The position numbers and the translations under genes were made by a program. The notes beneath the pieces are model-generated. The model was not told the origin of the DNA. It saw nothing but the letters and a program-made list of their open reading frames with translations, and made no database searches. Positions 1 through 6,273 of a DNA stretch of 9,881 nucleotides are shown in pieces. Positions within the stretch are counted from its first letter, which is position 1; every line of letters starts with the position of its first letter. The DNA is taken from positions 1 to 9,881 of the forward strand of contig DATHBP010000256.1 in assembly GCA_035296085.1 (NCBI GenBank), read 5' to 3'. This DNA comes from DATHBP01 sp035296085 (GTDB taxonomy: Bacteria; Actinomycetota; Actinomycetes; Propionibacteriales; Nocardioidaceae).

Positions 1-805
1 GCCGCTCGACCACACCCGGCAGGTTGCGCTGGACGACCGCGAGCCAGTTGTCGTCGTAGCGACCGGTGACCACAGAGTTGACCAACACCTCGATGCCCGG
101 CTCGGCCGTAACGCGCGCTCGCAGGCTGCGCAGCGCTGCCAAGTCCTCCGCGTCGCCCCAGCGCAGATGGCCGCCGATGTCGTACTCCTCCTCGACGAGC
201 AGCACCGACGCTCCGGCCTGGGCCGCTGCCAGGGCGGCGGCCATCCCGGCCGGGCCGGCGCCTGCGACCACGACGTCGACGTGGGCATAGCGCTTGTCGT
301 AGTAGCCAAGCTCGTCCGTACGACGCACGCGACCGCCACTGGCAAAGCGCTTGAGCACCTGCTGGTAGGCGGGCCACAGCCGCTGCGGCTTGATGAAAGT
401 CTTGTAGTAGAAACCTGCGGTCAGGAACCGTCCGACTACCTGGTTGGCCGCCTTTATGTCATACCGCAGTGACGGCCACGCGTTTTGGGAGCTGACGACC
501 ATGCCGGCCGTTAGTTGCCGGTGCGCCGCTCGTACGTTGGGCTCGTCATCGACCTGCAGGGTGCAGTTCGGGTCGACATAGCTGGCGGTGAGGATGCCGC
601 GCGGCCGGTGGTACTTGAAGCTGCGGGAGAAGATCCGCACCCCGGAGGCAGCGAGCGCCGACACGATGGTGTCGCCCTCGAAGCCGGTGTAGCTGACGCC
701 GTTCCAGGTGAACGGCAGCAGAGCATCGCGGTTGATGACCTCGCCTGGCTGGCCGGAAAGCCGCATGCTGGTGGCTTGCACCCCCTGGGGTGCAGGCGTT
801 GTCAC
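1..805 (-). CDS. mgdC: N-methylglutamate dehydrogenase / sarcosine oxidase alpha subunit, N-terminal part (cut by window edge)
   Basis: This is the first 268 residues of a large subunit (about 950-1000 residues in the family) of a heterotetrameric amine-demethylating flavoenzyme; the rest lies beyond base 1. The N-terminal ferredoxin-like fold shows the family signature SFKYHRPRG (residues 62-70). It has only one cysteine (Cys81), so it cannot hold a 2Fe-2S cluster, as is normal for this family. A Rossmann dinucleotide site follows, VVVAGAGPAGMAAA (residues 178-191), ending in an acidic strand (VLLVEEEYDIGG). In relatives this subunit binds NAD and its C-terminal GcvT-like half passes the one-carbon unit to tetrahydrofolate. 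The GTG start at 805 overlaps the delta-subunit stop in a 4-base GTGA, indicating coupled translation; an ATG at codon 14 is less likely. Order beta-delta-alpha is the standard soxBDA order. N-methylglutamate rather than sarcosine is inferred from the neighbouring mgs and gmaS genes. Confidence 0.88.
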   Translation of the reverse strand, partial: MTTPAPQGVQATSMRLSGQPGEVINRDALLPFTWNGVSYTGFEGDTIVSALAASGVRIFSRSFKYHRPRGILTASYVDPNCTLQVDDEPNVRAAHRQLTAGMVVSSQNAWPSLRYDIKAANQVVGRFLTAGFYYKTFIKPQRLWPAYQQVLKRFASGGRVRRTDELGYYDKRYAHVDVVVAGAGPAGMAAALAAAQAGASVLLVEEEYDIGGHLRWGDAEDLAALRSLRARVTAEPGIEVLVNSVVTGRYDDNWLAVVQRNLPGVVER

Positions 806-1125
806 AGCATCCGTCCCGTCGTCACTCCGGCGCTGTCCGCGTGGTCGCCGCCGCCCGGTGACGGCTCCTCGTGCGTGCCCGGCCGCGGCACCGGTCGGGT
901 CTGGTTGGTCGTTCGGTCCCGCTCTACCGTGACGAACCGCCGGCAGCCCATCGCGTGGTACCAGGTCTCGATCACCGGGCCCGCCGGGTTCTGCTTGTCA
1001 TAGAGGTAGGAACGCCACTCCTGCGGCGTGCTCGCGTTGGGGTCCGGCCGCTGGGGCGCCTCGCCGGTGTGGCGGAACTCGCTGGAGTTGCGGAGCCCGC
1101 AGTGCGGGCACGGTATGCGGATCAT
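802..1125 (-). CDS. mgdB: N-methylglutamate dehydrogenase / sarcosine oxidase delta subunit
   Basis: A 107-residue protein beginning MIRIPCPHCGLRN, the hallmark of sarcosine oxidase delta (SoxD) proteins. The visible zinc-site residues are Cys6, Cys9, His57 and Cys61 (CPHC, then YHAMGC), with the spacing of the structural zinc site in characterised heterotetrameric sarcosine oxidases. The subunit is structural: it packs against the alpha subunit and has no known catalytic role. The start is ATG at 1125, 18 bases after the beta-subunit stop, with a moderate GGGAAGAG ribosome site upstream. The last codons overlap the alpha-subunit start by 4 bases. The C-terminal tail after about residue 75 (rich in Thr, Pro, Glu and Gly) is variable in this family. 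It is part of the same leftward operon as beta and alpha. Whether the holoenzyme prefers sarcosine or N-methylglutamate cannot be read from this subunit. Confidence 0.92.
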   Translation of the reverse strand: MIRIPCPHCGLRNSSEFRHTGEAPQRPDPNASTPQEWRSYLYDKQNPAGPVIETWYHAMGCRRFVTVERDRTTNQTRPVPRPGTHEEPSPGGGDHADSAGVTTGRML

Positions 1126-1143
1126 CGTCTCTTCCCGATAGCG

Positions 1144-2490
1144 CTAGTGACCGACGGCCGCCGCGCCCTTTTCGCCGACGAGCTCACCGTCGGCGAAGCG
1201 AGCGAGGTCGAAGGCGGTGATGTTGGCAGGTGTCTTGCCGGTGGCCACCAGCTCAGCCATGGCCTCTCCCGCCACTGGCCCCGCCTTGAAGCCGTAGGTG
1301 CCCCAGCCGACGTCGAGGAGGAATCCCTCGACTGGGGTCACGCCCATGACCGGCGAGAAGTCCGGGGTCATGTCGCACAGGCCGGCCCACTGACGCAGCA
1401 CCCGGAGCTTGGCGATGGAGGGCATCAGCTCGAGTACGTGGCCGGCCAGCTCCTCGGTGAACTCCAAGGATCCGCGCATCGAGTACGACGGGTACGGGTC
1501 GGTGCTCGCGCCAAACACGAGCTCGCCACGGTCGGTCTGGCTGACGTACACATGCAACGTTCCGGAGACCACCACCGTGTCGAGGAACGACTTGACCGGC
1601 TCGGTGACCGCCGCCTGCAGGGGATGGGTGATGATCGGTAGGGTTACGCCGGCCATCGCCGCGATGAGGCCCGCCCAGCCGGCGGTGGCATTGACCACGG
1701 TCGGCGTCGAAATCCTGCCGCGGCTGGTGCGCACGCCTACGACCCGCTCGTCCTCGATATCGATGCCGACGACCTCGGTCTGCTGGTGGATCTGCACGCC
1801 GAGGGCATCCGCGGCGCGGGCGTACCCCCAGTTCACGGCGTCATGGCGGATGGTGCCGCCGGGCGGGTGGTAGAGAGCGCCCAAGACCGGATAGCGCGCT
1901 GCCGGCGAGACGTCCATGAACGGGACGAGCCGCGCGATATCGTCCGGCCCTATCACCTCGGAGTCGATGCCCTCGACCTTGTTCACCTCCGCCCGCCAGT
2001 GCATCGTCCGCAGCGAAGAGTCGTTGTGGGCGAGCGTGAGGTGGCCGCGCTGGGAGAACATGACGTTGAAGTTCAAGTCGGCGGCGAGCTGTTCATAAAG
2101 CTTCACCGACCGGTCGTAAAAGCGCACACCCTCCGGGGTCAGGTAGTTCGACCGAACGATGGCGGTGTTGCGACCCGAGCCACCGCCACCGAGGTAGCCC
2201 TTGTCGAGGACGGCGACGTTGGTGAAGCCGTGGTTGGCCGCGAGGTAGTAGGCGGTGGCCAGGCCGTGCACCCCGGCGCCGATGATCACCGCGTCGTAGG
2301 ACGACGCCAGGTCGTGCTCACGCCAGCTGCGGGGCCATTCCCCGTGCGCCAGGCCGCGGCGGAAGAGATCGAAGGCTGAGTAGCGCGCTGGTATGTGCTG
2401 GCGCCGTTCGCCGGCCCGCTGACCCACCAGGTCGCGCAGCTGCTTTGCCGGCCGTCGACGGCCGGTGCGGGTCGTGCTCGCTGCGCTCAC
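1144..2490 (-). CDS. mgdA: N-methylglutamate dehydrogenase / sarcosine oxidase beta subunit (FAD/FMN amine-oxidising subunit)
   Basis: This is the catalytic DAO-fold flavoprotein subunit, which oxidises the N-methyl group of a secondary amino acid. From the chosen start it has 448 residues. The family N-terminus RYSAFDLFRRGL appears near residue 36. The FAD Rossmann motif IIGAGVHGLATAYYLA is at about 69-84, and GRNTAIVRSNY at about 106-116. The stretch GGTIRHDAVNWGY (His216) is conserved in the family near the region of covalent FMN attachment; I infer rather than prove that His216 is the attachment residue. The C-terminal glycine-rich motif VGWGTYGFKAGPVAGE closes the FAD fold. I chose GTG at 2490 because GGAAGG (2498-2503) sits 7 bases upstream. 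The frame is open to another GTG at 2520, which would add 10 residues. Even from 2490 there is an Arg-rich N-terminal extension of about 35 residues that usual family members lack. The gene follows the regulator after a 75-base gap and precedes delta by 18 bases. Confidence 0.92.
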   Translation of the reverse strand: MSAASTTRTGRRRPAKQLRDLVGQRAGERRQHIPARYSAFDLFRRGLAHGEWPRSWREHDLASSYDAVIIGAGVHGLATAYYLAANHGFTNVAVLDKGYLGGGGSGRNTAIVRSNYLTPEGVRFYDRSVKLYEQLAADLNFNVMFSQRGHLTLAHNDSSLRTMHWRAEVNKVEGIDSEVIGPDDIARLVPFMDVSPAARYPVLGALYHPPGGTIRHDAVNWGYARAADALGVQIHQQTEVVGIDIEDERVVGVRTSRGRISTPTVVNATAGWAGLIAAMAGVTLPIITHPLQAAVTEPVKSFLDTVVVSGTLHVYVSQTDRGELVFGASTDPYPSYSMRGSLEFTEELAGHVLELMPSIAKLRVLRQWAGLCDMTPDFSPVMGVTPVEGFLLDVGWGTYGFKAGPVAGEAMAELVATGKTPANITAFDLARFADGELVGEKGAAAVGH

Positions 2491-2497
2491 AGATAAG

Positions 2498-2503
2498 CCT
2501 TCC
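2498..2503 (-). promoter_or_regulatory. Ribosome binding site deciding the mgdA start
   Basis: GGAAGG on the minus strand lies 7 bases before the GTG at 2490, ideal spacing. The upstream GTG at 2520 has no comparable purine-rich site, so 2490 is preferred. Confidence 0.6.
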
Positions 2504-2504
2504 G

Positions 2505-2532
2505 GGTGAACGTCATCCACCGATGGTGAACG
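2505..2532. repeat. Pair of 8-base direct repeats upstream of mgdA
   Basis: GGTGAACG occurs exactly at 2505-2512 and again at 2525-2532, 20 bases apart (about two helical turns), between the regulator stop and the mgdA start. The spacing would put both copies on the same DNA face, which is compatible with a dimeric regulator or an internal operator. No convincing promoter was found beside it, so the role is unknown. Confidence 0.35.
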
Positions 2533-2565
2533 GTAACGCTCTCTGACGGCCAGCCGCTCGCCGGG

Positions 2566-3243
2566 TCATTCCGGCGGGGGCGATCCATACGCCTTCACCG
2601 ACAGGAACTGCACCGGAACGCTGATGAGCCGCCGCGGACCGTGCGTCGTCTCGCCGCTGAACTGCAGCGCGTCGCCAGGCTCGAGGGTGTAGGTGGCGTC
2701 GCCGTAGGTGTACTCCATCGTGCCCGTGATCACGTACAACAGCTCTGTGCCCGCGTGCTGGTAGAGCGGGAAGACCTCAGAACGCTCGACCAGCGTGACG
2801 AGCACCGGCTCCATCCGCTTATGCGGTCCACGCATGCTGCCCAGGTTTTGGTAGCGATGGCCAGCTCGACTGCCTCGGTGGCTGATGTCCAGGCCTTGCC
2901 CCGCTTTGACGAACAGGACGTCGCGCTCCTCGTCCAGGCCGCGGAAGAACGCCGTGACGGGCACTCCCAGCGCTCCGGAGAGACGGGCCAAAGTGGCCAG
3001 ACTGGGCGAGGCCTGCGCGTTCTCCAACTTGGAGAGCATCCCTTTGGACAACCCGCTTCGGGCAGCGAGCTGGGCGACGCTGAGCCCCATCATCTTTCGG
3101 TACTCCCGCACCCGCTGCGCCATGACTGCGCCCAAGGCCCGCTCCAGCTCAGGCGGAGCGCTTCCCTCGCCCGCCGAGTCACCAGGCACCGCTGCCATCG
3201 CGCGAAACATGTCCCCGCCGGTCACCGGGTCGTCAGCCGGCAT
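2566..3243 (-). CDS. XRE-family transcriptional regulator with C-terminal cupin sensor domain
   Basis: A 225-residue DNA-binding regulator. After a disordered, acidic N-terminus, a Cro/C1-type helix-turn-helix spans about residues 41-96 (VREYRKMMGLSVAQLAARSG, then SKGMLSKLENAQASPSLATL). A cupin_2 domain follows at about 143-215, with possible metal or ligand residues His163 and Glu167 in YQHAGTELLYVITG and His201 after the EPGDALQF turn. This architecture is known for small-molecule-responsive repressors of amine, polyamine and amino-acid catabolism, such as the PuuR group. The ATG at 3243 overlaps the end of mgsC by 11 bases, implying coupled translation. An alternative ATG at 3210, preceded by GGCGGGG, would shorten it by 11 residues. 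Sitting between the mgs and mgd genes, it is probably a locus-specific, autoregulated regulator. Its ligand is unknown; a methylated amine or a gamma-glutamyl intermediate is a guess. Confidence 0.92.
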   Translation of the reverse strand: MPADDPVTGGDMFRAMAAVPGDSAGEGSAPPELERALGAVMAQRVREYRKMMGLSVAQLAARSGLSKGMLSKLENAQASPSLATLARLSGALGVPVTAFFRGLDEERDVLFVKAGQGLDISHRGSRAGHRYQNLGSMRGPHKRMEPVLVTLVERSEVFPLYQHAGTELLYVITGTMEYTYGDATYTLEPGDALQFSGETTHGPRRLISVPVQFLSVKAYGSPPPE

Positions 3244-4558
3244 GCCCGGGGATCCAACTCGTGCCGGCCAGTGGCACCTGGGCCATAGCCGCCGCTTCGA
3301 CGGTGAGCGCGACCAGGTCCTCCGGCTCGAGGTTGTGCACGCTGGACTTGCCGCATGCTCTGGTCAGTGTGGTGAGCTCCATGGTGAGGGCCTTGAGGTA
3401 GTTCGTCATCCACCGCGCGCCCACCTCGGGGTCCAGCCGCTGCTCGAGAACAACGTCCTGGGTGGTGACGCCCACTGGGCATAGACCGGTGTGGCAGTGG
3501 TGGCAGTAGCCCGGGACGGTGCCGAGGGCATCGTAGTCGCCGGTCGCGTCCAGCTTGACCCCATTCTGCTCATAAGTGTTGCGGTTGCACCCGAGTGCGA
3601 TCAGCGCACCAACGCCGATCGAGACGGCGGTCGCCCCGAGTGCCAGCGCCTTGGCGACGTCCGCGCCCGAGCGGATGCCCCCGGAGACGATGAGCTGGAC
3701 CTCGTCCTGCTTCCCGACCTCGCGCAGTGCCTCCGCGGCCAGTCGCACCGCCGGGAGTGTGGGGATGCCGGCATGCTCGATGAAGACGTCTTGGGTAGCG
3801 CCGGTGCCCCCCTGCATCCCGTCGACCACGACCACGTCAGCGCCCGCAGCGACTGCCAACTTGACGTCGTTCGTGACCCGAGTGGCGCCGAGCTTGACGT
3901 AGATCGGCTTTGCCCAGCCGGTCGCCTCACGCAGCTCCTCGATCTTGATTTGCAGGTCGTCCGGCCCAGTCCAGTCCGGGTGGCGGGAAGCCGAGCGCTG
4001 GTCGATACCGGCAGGCAGCGTACGCATCTCGGCTACCCGTTCGCTGACCTTCTGGCCCAACAGCATGCCGCCGCCGCCCGGCTTGGCGCCTTGGCCAACG
4101 ACAACCTCGATCGCATCTGCCTGGTGCAGGTCTGCGGGGTTGAACCCGTAGCGAGACGGCAGGCACTGGTAGACCAGCTGCTTGGAGGATCGCCGCTCCT
4201 CCTGGGTCATCCCGCCATCACCAGTAGTGGTCGACGTGCCCACCGCGGTGGCGGCGCGGCCGAGCGCCTCCTTGGCGTTGGCGGACAGGGAGCCGAAGCT
4301 CATCCCGGCGATGGTGATGGGGATCGCGAGCTCCAGCGGCTTCTTGGCGAACCGGGTGCCCAGCACCGTGGTGGTGTCGCAGCGCTCCCGGTAGCCCTCC
4401 AGCGGGTAGCGGGAGGCTGAGGCGGTGAGGAAGGTGAGGTCGTCGAAACTCGGCACCCGCCGCTTCGCCCCCCAGCCACGGATCTCATAGCGGCCGTTGT
4501 CGGCCATGTAGTGGATCTGGTCAACGACCTCGGGCGGGAAGGTGTGGCTCGGGCGCAT
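3233..4558 (-). CDS. mgsC: N-methylglutamate synthase subunit C-like / glutamate synthase large-subunit-like FMN and Fe-S protein (GlxD-type)
   Basis: 441 residues corresponding to the FMN-binding synthase domain of glutamate synthase (Glu_synthase family). Visible signatures are PITIAGMSFGSLSANAKEAL (80-99), GQGAKPGGGGMLLGQKV (155-171) and the TIM-barrel phosphate loop SGGIRSGADVAKALALGAT (292-310). A cysteine set in GYCHHCHTGLCPVG (Cys352, Cys355, Cys360) matches the 3Fe-4S cluster site of glutamate synthase. Stand-alone domains of this type are the third part of the GlxBCD/MgsABC trio. In the N-methylglutamate pathway the complex makes N-methylglutamate from gamma-glutamylmethylamide or methylamine plus a glutamate skeleton. 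The start ATG at 4558 is one base after the mgsB stop and has only a weak ribosome site, suggesting translational coupling. The last 11 bases overlap the regulator gene. It could instead serve a minor glutamate synthase, but it is not a full-length GltB. Confidence 0.88.
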   Translation of the reverse strand: MRPSHTFPPEVVDQIHYMADNGRYEIRGWGAKRRVPSFDDLTFLTASASRYPLEGYRERCDTTTVLGTRFAKKPLELAIPITIAGMSFGSLSANAKEALGRAATAVGTSTTTGDGGMTQEERRSSKQLVYQCLPSRYGFNPADLHQADAIEVVVGQGAKPGGGGMLLGQKVSERVAEMRTLPAGIDQRSASRHPDWTGPDDLQIKIEELREATGWAKPIYVKLGATRVTNDVKLAVAAGADVVVVDGMQGGTGATQDVFIEHAGIPTLPAVRLAAEALREVGKQDEVQLIVSGGIRSGADVAKALALGATAVSIGVGALIALGCNRNTYEQNGVKLDATGDYDALGTVPGYCHHCHTGLCPVGVTTQDVVLEQRLDPEVGARWMTNYLKALTMELTTLTRACGKSSVHNLEPEDLVALTVEAAAMAQVPLAGTSWIPGHAG

Positions 4559-4559
4559 G

Positions 4560-5237
4560 TCAGTAGCTCTGATTCTTGAGTGCGTCGAAGTTGTACAGCG
4601 TCTTCGCCGAAGCCACGCGGGTCACGTTCTGGGGGTCAATGCCGTCGAAGCCGCTGGCGGCGACCAGTTCCTTGACGCGCAGGACATCGGTATCGGTCAG
4701 GTCCTCGACCCGGGTGTCGGCGCCGAGGGAGCGCAGCTTGCCGCCGACGTAGATCACCGCTTCGTACAATGAGTCACCCAGCGCCTCGCCGGCATCGCCA
4801 CCGATGAGAATGGTGCCCGCCTGGGCCATGAAGCCGCTCATGTGGCCGACGTCCCCGGCGACGACGAGCGTTCCGCCCTTGAGGGAGATGCCCGCTCGGG
4901 AGGAGGCGTCTCCATCGACGAACACCCGCCCGCCATGGGCGGAGGCGGCTGCCGACTCCGACGCGTTGCCCTCTACCCGGACCGTTCCGCTCATGAGGTT
5001 CTCTGCGACACCCCAGCCGACTGAGCCCTTGACGGTGATGGACGGCCCGTCGCAGAGCCCGCCGATGTAGTAGCCGGCGTTCCCGTCGATGGTGATGTTC
5101 AGGGGTTGCATCAACCCGACCGCGAGGTTGTGTGTTCCCCTCGGATCGGTGATGAGCACATCGCTGCCCGGTGGCAGCGTTCGGAGCGTGTCGTTGATCT
5201 GCCGGGTCGCGGTTGAGCGGCAGCTCAGCGTGACCAT
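4560..5237 (-). CDS. mgsB: N-methylglutamate synthase subunit B-like / GXGXG-motif protein (GlxC-type)
   Basis: 225 residues equivalent to the C-terminal GXGXG domain of glutamate synthase, a right-handed beta-helix with no catalytic residues that holds the amidotransferase and synthase domains together. The glycine-rich turns repeat through the protein: GNAGYYIGG (52-60), GSVGWGVAENLMSGTVRVEG (71-90), then the GDASSRAGISLKGGTLVVAGD region (108-129) and GHMSGFMAQAGTILIGGDAG (131-150). The start is ATG at 5237, because GAGGAA (5246-5251) lies 8 bases upstream and the protein then begins with the normal family N-terminus. The frame is open farther upstream, but that part only shadows mgsA. The gene overlaps the mgsA stop by 13 bases and ends one base before mgsC, so the three subunits are probably made in fixed ratio. 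The methylamine role is inferred from context. Confidence 0.87.
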   Translation of the reverse strand: MVTLSCRSTATRQINDTLRTLPPGSDVLITDPRGTHNLAVGLMQPLNITIDGNAGYYIGGLCDGPSITVKGSVGWGVAENLMSGTVRVEGNASESAAASAHGGRVFVDGDASSRAGISLKGGTLVVAGDVGHMSGFMAQAGTILIGGDAGEALGDSLYEAVIYVGGKLRSLGADTRVEDLTDTDVLRVKELVAASGFDGIDPQNVTRVASAKTLYNFDALKNQSY

Positions 5238-6121
5238 ACGTGCAGTTCCTCGGGCTGCGGCTCGAACACGGTGGCCGACTCGATGCCTGGCAGTGTGGCC
5301 AGAGCGTGGTACTCCGAGGCGACCGCCACATAGTCCGGTGTCTCGGCAACGACCAGCGGCTTGCACGCGAAGGCGTCCCGTACGACCGCGAACTGCTCCG
5401 CGGTCGACACCAGCAGGGTGTAGAAGCCGTCGAACACCTTCAGCACCATGCGAAGCGCGTCGCCAAGGTCATCGCCGCGGCGCAGTCGGTCGGCAATGTA
5501 GCGCGCGGCGACCTCGGAGTCGTTGTCGGTCTCGAATGTGACGCCGGCATCCTGCAGGCGCCGGCGCAGCGATGCGTAGTTGGAGAATGAGCCGTTGTGC
5601 ACCAACCCGAGGTCGACATCGGGGGTGAACGGGTGGGAGTGCTCGGTTGTCACCGCCGACTCGGTGGCCAGCCGGGTGTGCCCGATGCCTTGGTAGCCCG
5701 ACGCACGGGTGATGCCGTAGCGGCCGACAATCTCCTCCGGCGAGCCGACGTCCTTGAACACCTCGATGGCGTGGCCATGACCGACCACGACGACGTCGGG
5801 AGCGTCGACGTAGAGCTGGTAGAGGAACTTCTCCACGTCGGCTCCGGACACCAACGTGGCGGTGGCCCCGACGTGTCGTGAAACGTCCACGGGCTGACCC
5901 AGATCCGCTGCCAACCGGCTTGCCAGCTTCCCCCAGTCAAGATCGCTCTCGGCTCGCAGCGAGTACTTGAGCTGGCCCGCGGGCTGGTCGTCGGCATAGA
6001 GCGCGATTCCCGCCGAGTCAGGCCCTCGCAAGGTGAGTGCTGTCAGCATCGGAGTCAGCAGCTCGCCCAGGCGACTGTCCCAGGATCGATTCCTCAGGTG
6101 CAGCCCAACGATTCCGCACAT
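5225..6121 (-). CDS. mgsA: N-methylglutamate synthase subunit A-like / class II glutamine amidotransferase (GlxB-type)
   Basis: 298 residues forming a class II (Ntn) glutaminase domain. It begins MCGIVG, so after removal of Met1 the catalytic Cys2 becomes the N-terminal nucleophile. Other family landmarks are LRGPDSAG (31-38), GIGHTRLAT (145-153), LVHNGSFSNY (173-182, the Asn-Gly of the oxyanion hole) and ETDNDSEV (197-204). In glutamate synthase this domain releases ammonia from glutamine and channels it to the synthase domain. In the N-methylglutamate pathway the equivalent would act on gamma-glutamylmethylamide. The start is fixed at 6121 because Cys2 must follow Met1, and GAGAGGAA (6130-6137) sits 8 bases upstream; the open frame farther upstream is not real coding. 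It is the first gene of the long leftward operon and is divergent from gmaS. The alternative reading is an ordinary GlxB of unassigned substrate. Confidence 0.88.
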   Translation of the reverse strand: MCGIVGLHLRNRSWDSRLGELLTPMLTALTLRGPDSAGIALYADDQPAGQLKYSLRAESDLDWGKLASRLAADLGQPVDVSRHVGATATLVSGADVEKFLYQLYVDAPDVVVVGHGHAIEVFKDVGSPEEIVGRYGITRASGYQGIGHTRLATESAVTTEHSHPFTPDVDLGLVHNGSFSNYASLRRRLQDAGVTFETDNDSEVAARYIADRLRRGDDLGDALRMVLKVFDGFYTLLVSTAEQFAVVRDAFACKPLVVAETPDYVAVASEYHALATLPGIESATVFEPQPEELHVWSR

Positions 6122-6162
6122 GGCGGTAGTTCCTCTCGGGCCGAAAACATGGGCGTGTGAGT

Positions 6163-6190
6163 GTTTCCTGAGACTACACCTGGTTTCCTG
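6163..6190. repeat. GTTTCCTG direct repeats in the mgsA-gmaS intergenic region
   Basis: GTTTCCTG is found exactly at 6163-6170 and 6183-6190, 20 bases apart. The first copy continues as GTTTCCTGAGAC, an imperfect palindrome. The copies bracket the candidate -10 of the leftward promoter, one inside its spacer and one just downstream, a typical arrangement for a repressor operator. The XRE-cupin protein of this locus is the natural candidate to bind here. A second short repeat, GTGTGAGT, flanks the area at 6155-6162 and 6203-6210. Confidence 0.45.
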
Positions 6191-6198
6191 TGTTGCAA
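6171..6198 (-). promoter_or_regulatory. Candidate promoter of the mgsABC-regulator-mgd operon
   Basis: On the minus strand TTGCAA (6193-6198) is followed after 16 bases by TAGTCT (6171-6176), a fair match to a -35 and to the actinobacterial TANNNT -10. The mgsA start is about 50 bases downstream, leaving room for a short leader with the GAGAGGAA ribosome site. Identified by eye only. Confidence 0.45.
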
Positions 6199-6200
6199 CA
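6191..6200. promoter_or_regulatory. Perfect 10-base palindrome TGTTGCAACA, possible operator
   Basis: TGTTGCAACA equals its own reverse complement and lies midway between the divergent mgsA and gmaS genes. It covers the candidate -35 of the leftward promoter, so a protein bound here could control both directions. A 10-base palindrome can arise by chance, so the role is tentative. Confidence 0.35.
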
Positions 6201-6223
6201 GTGTGTGAGTTCGGCGGGTGCAG

Positions 6224-6229
6224 TAACCT
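6224..6229 (+). promoter_or_regulatory. Weak candidate -10 for gmaS
   Basis: TAACCT fits the TANNNT pattern of actinobacterial -10 elements, 44 bases before the gmaS ATG. There is no good -35 at 16-18 bases upstream, so an activator may be needed, or the true promoter is elsewhere in the 152-base gap. Confidence 0.25.
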
Positions 6230-6256
6230 GCCGCCACCCCGGCCGGAAGCCTCGAC

Positions 6257-6264
6257 AGGAAGGA
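6257..6264 (+). promoter_or_regulatory. Ribosome binding site deciding the gmaS start
   Basis: AGGAAGGA lies 9 bases before the ATG at 6274. It selects this start over in-frame starts farther upstream that would run into the promoter region. Confidence 0.65.
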
Positions 6265-6273
6265 CACGCACTG

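Noticed and set aside
390..805. Possible 2Fe-2S cluster in the ferredoxin-like N-terminus of the alpha subunit
   Set aside because: Only one cysteine (Cys81) in that domain; the family fold lacks the cluster.
3491..4420. Long plus-strand open frame of 309 codons opposite mgsC
   Set aside because: It is a high-GC antisense shadow: its translation has no recognisable motif and it lies wholly inside a well-supported minus-strand gene. The same holds for the long plus-strand frames at 871-1641, 1786-2379, 2641-3288 and 9080-9550.
5238..5366. Upstream extension of mgsB to 5366
   Set aside because: The added 43 residues are Arg-rich shadow of mgsA. The ATG at 5237 has a GAGGAA site 8 bases upstream and gives the normal family N-terminus.
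6122..6271. Upstream extension of mgsA to 6271
   Set aside because: Class II amidotransferases need Cys as residue 2, so translation must begin at MCGIVG (6121). The extension also covers the promoter region.
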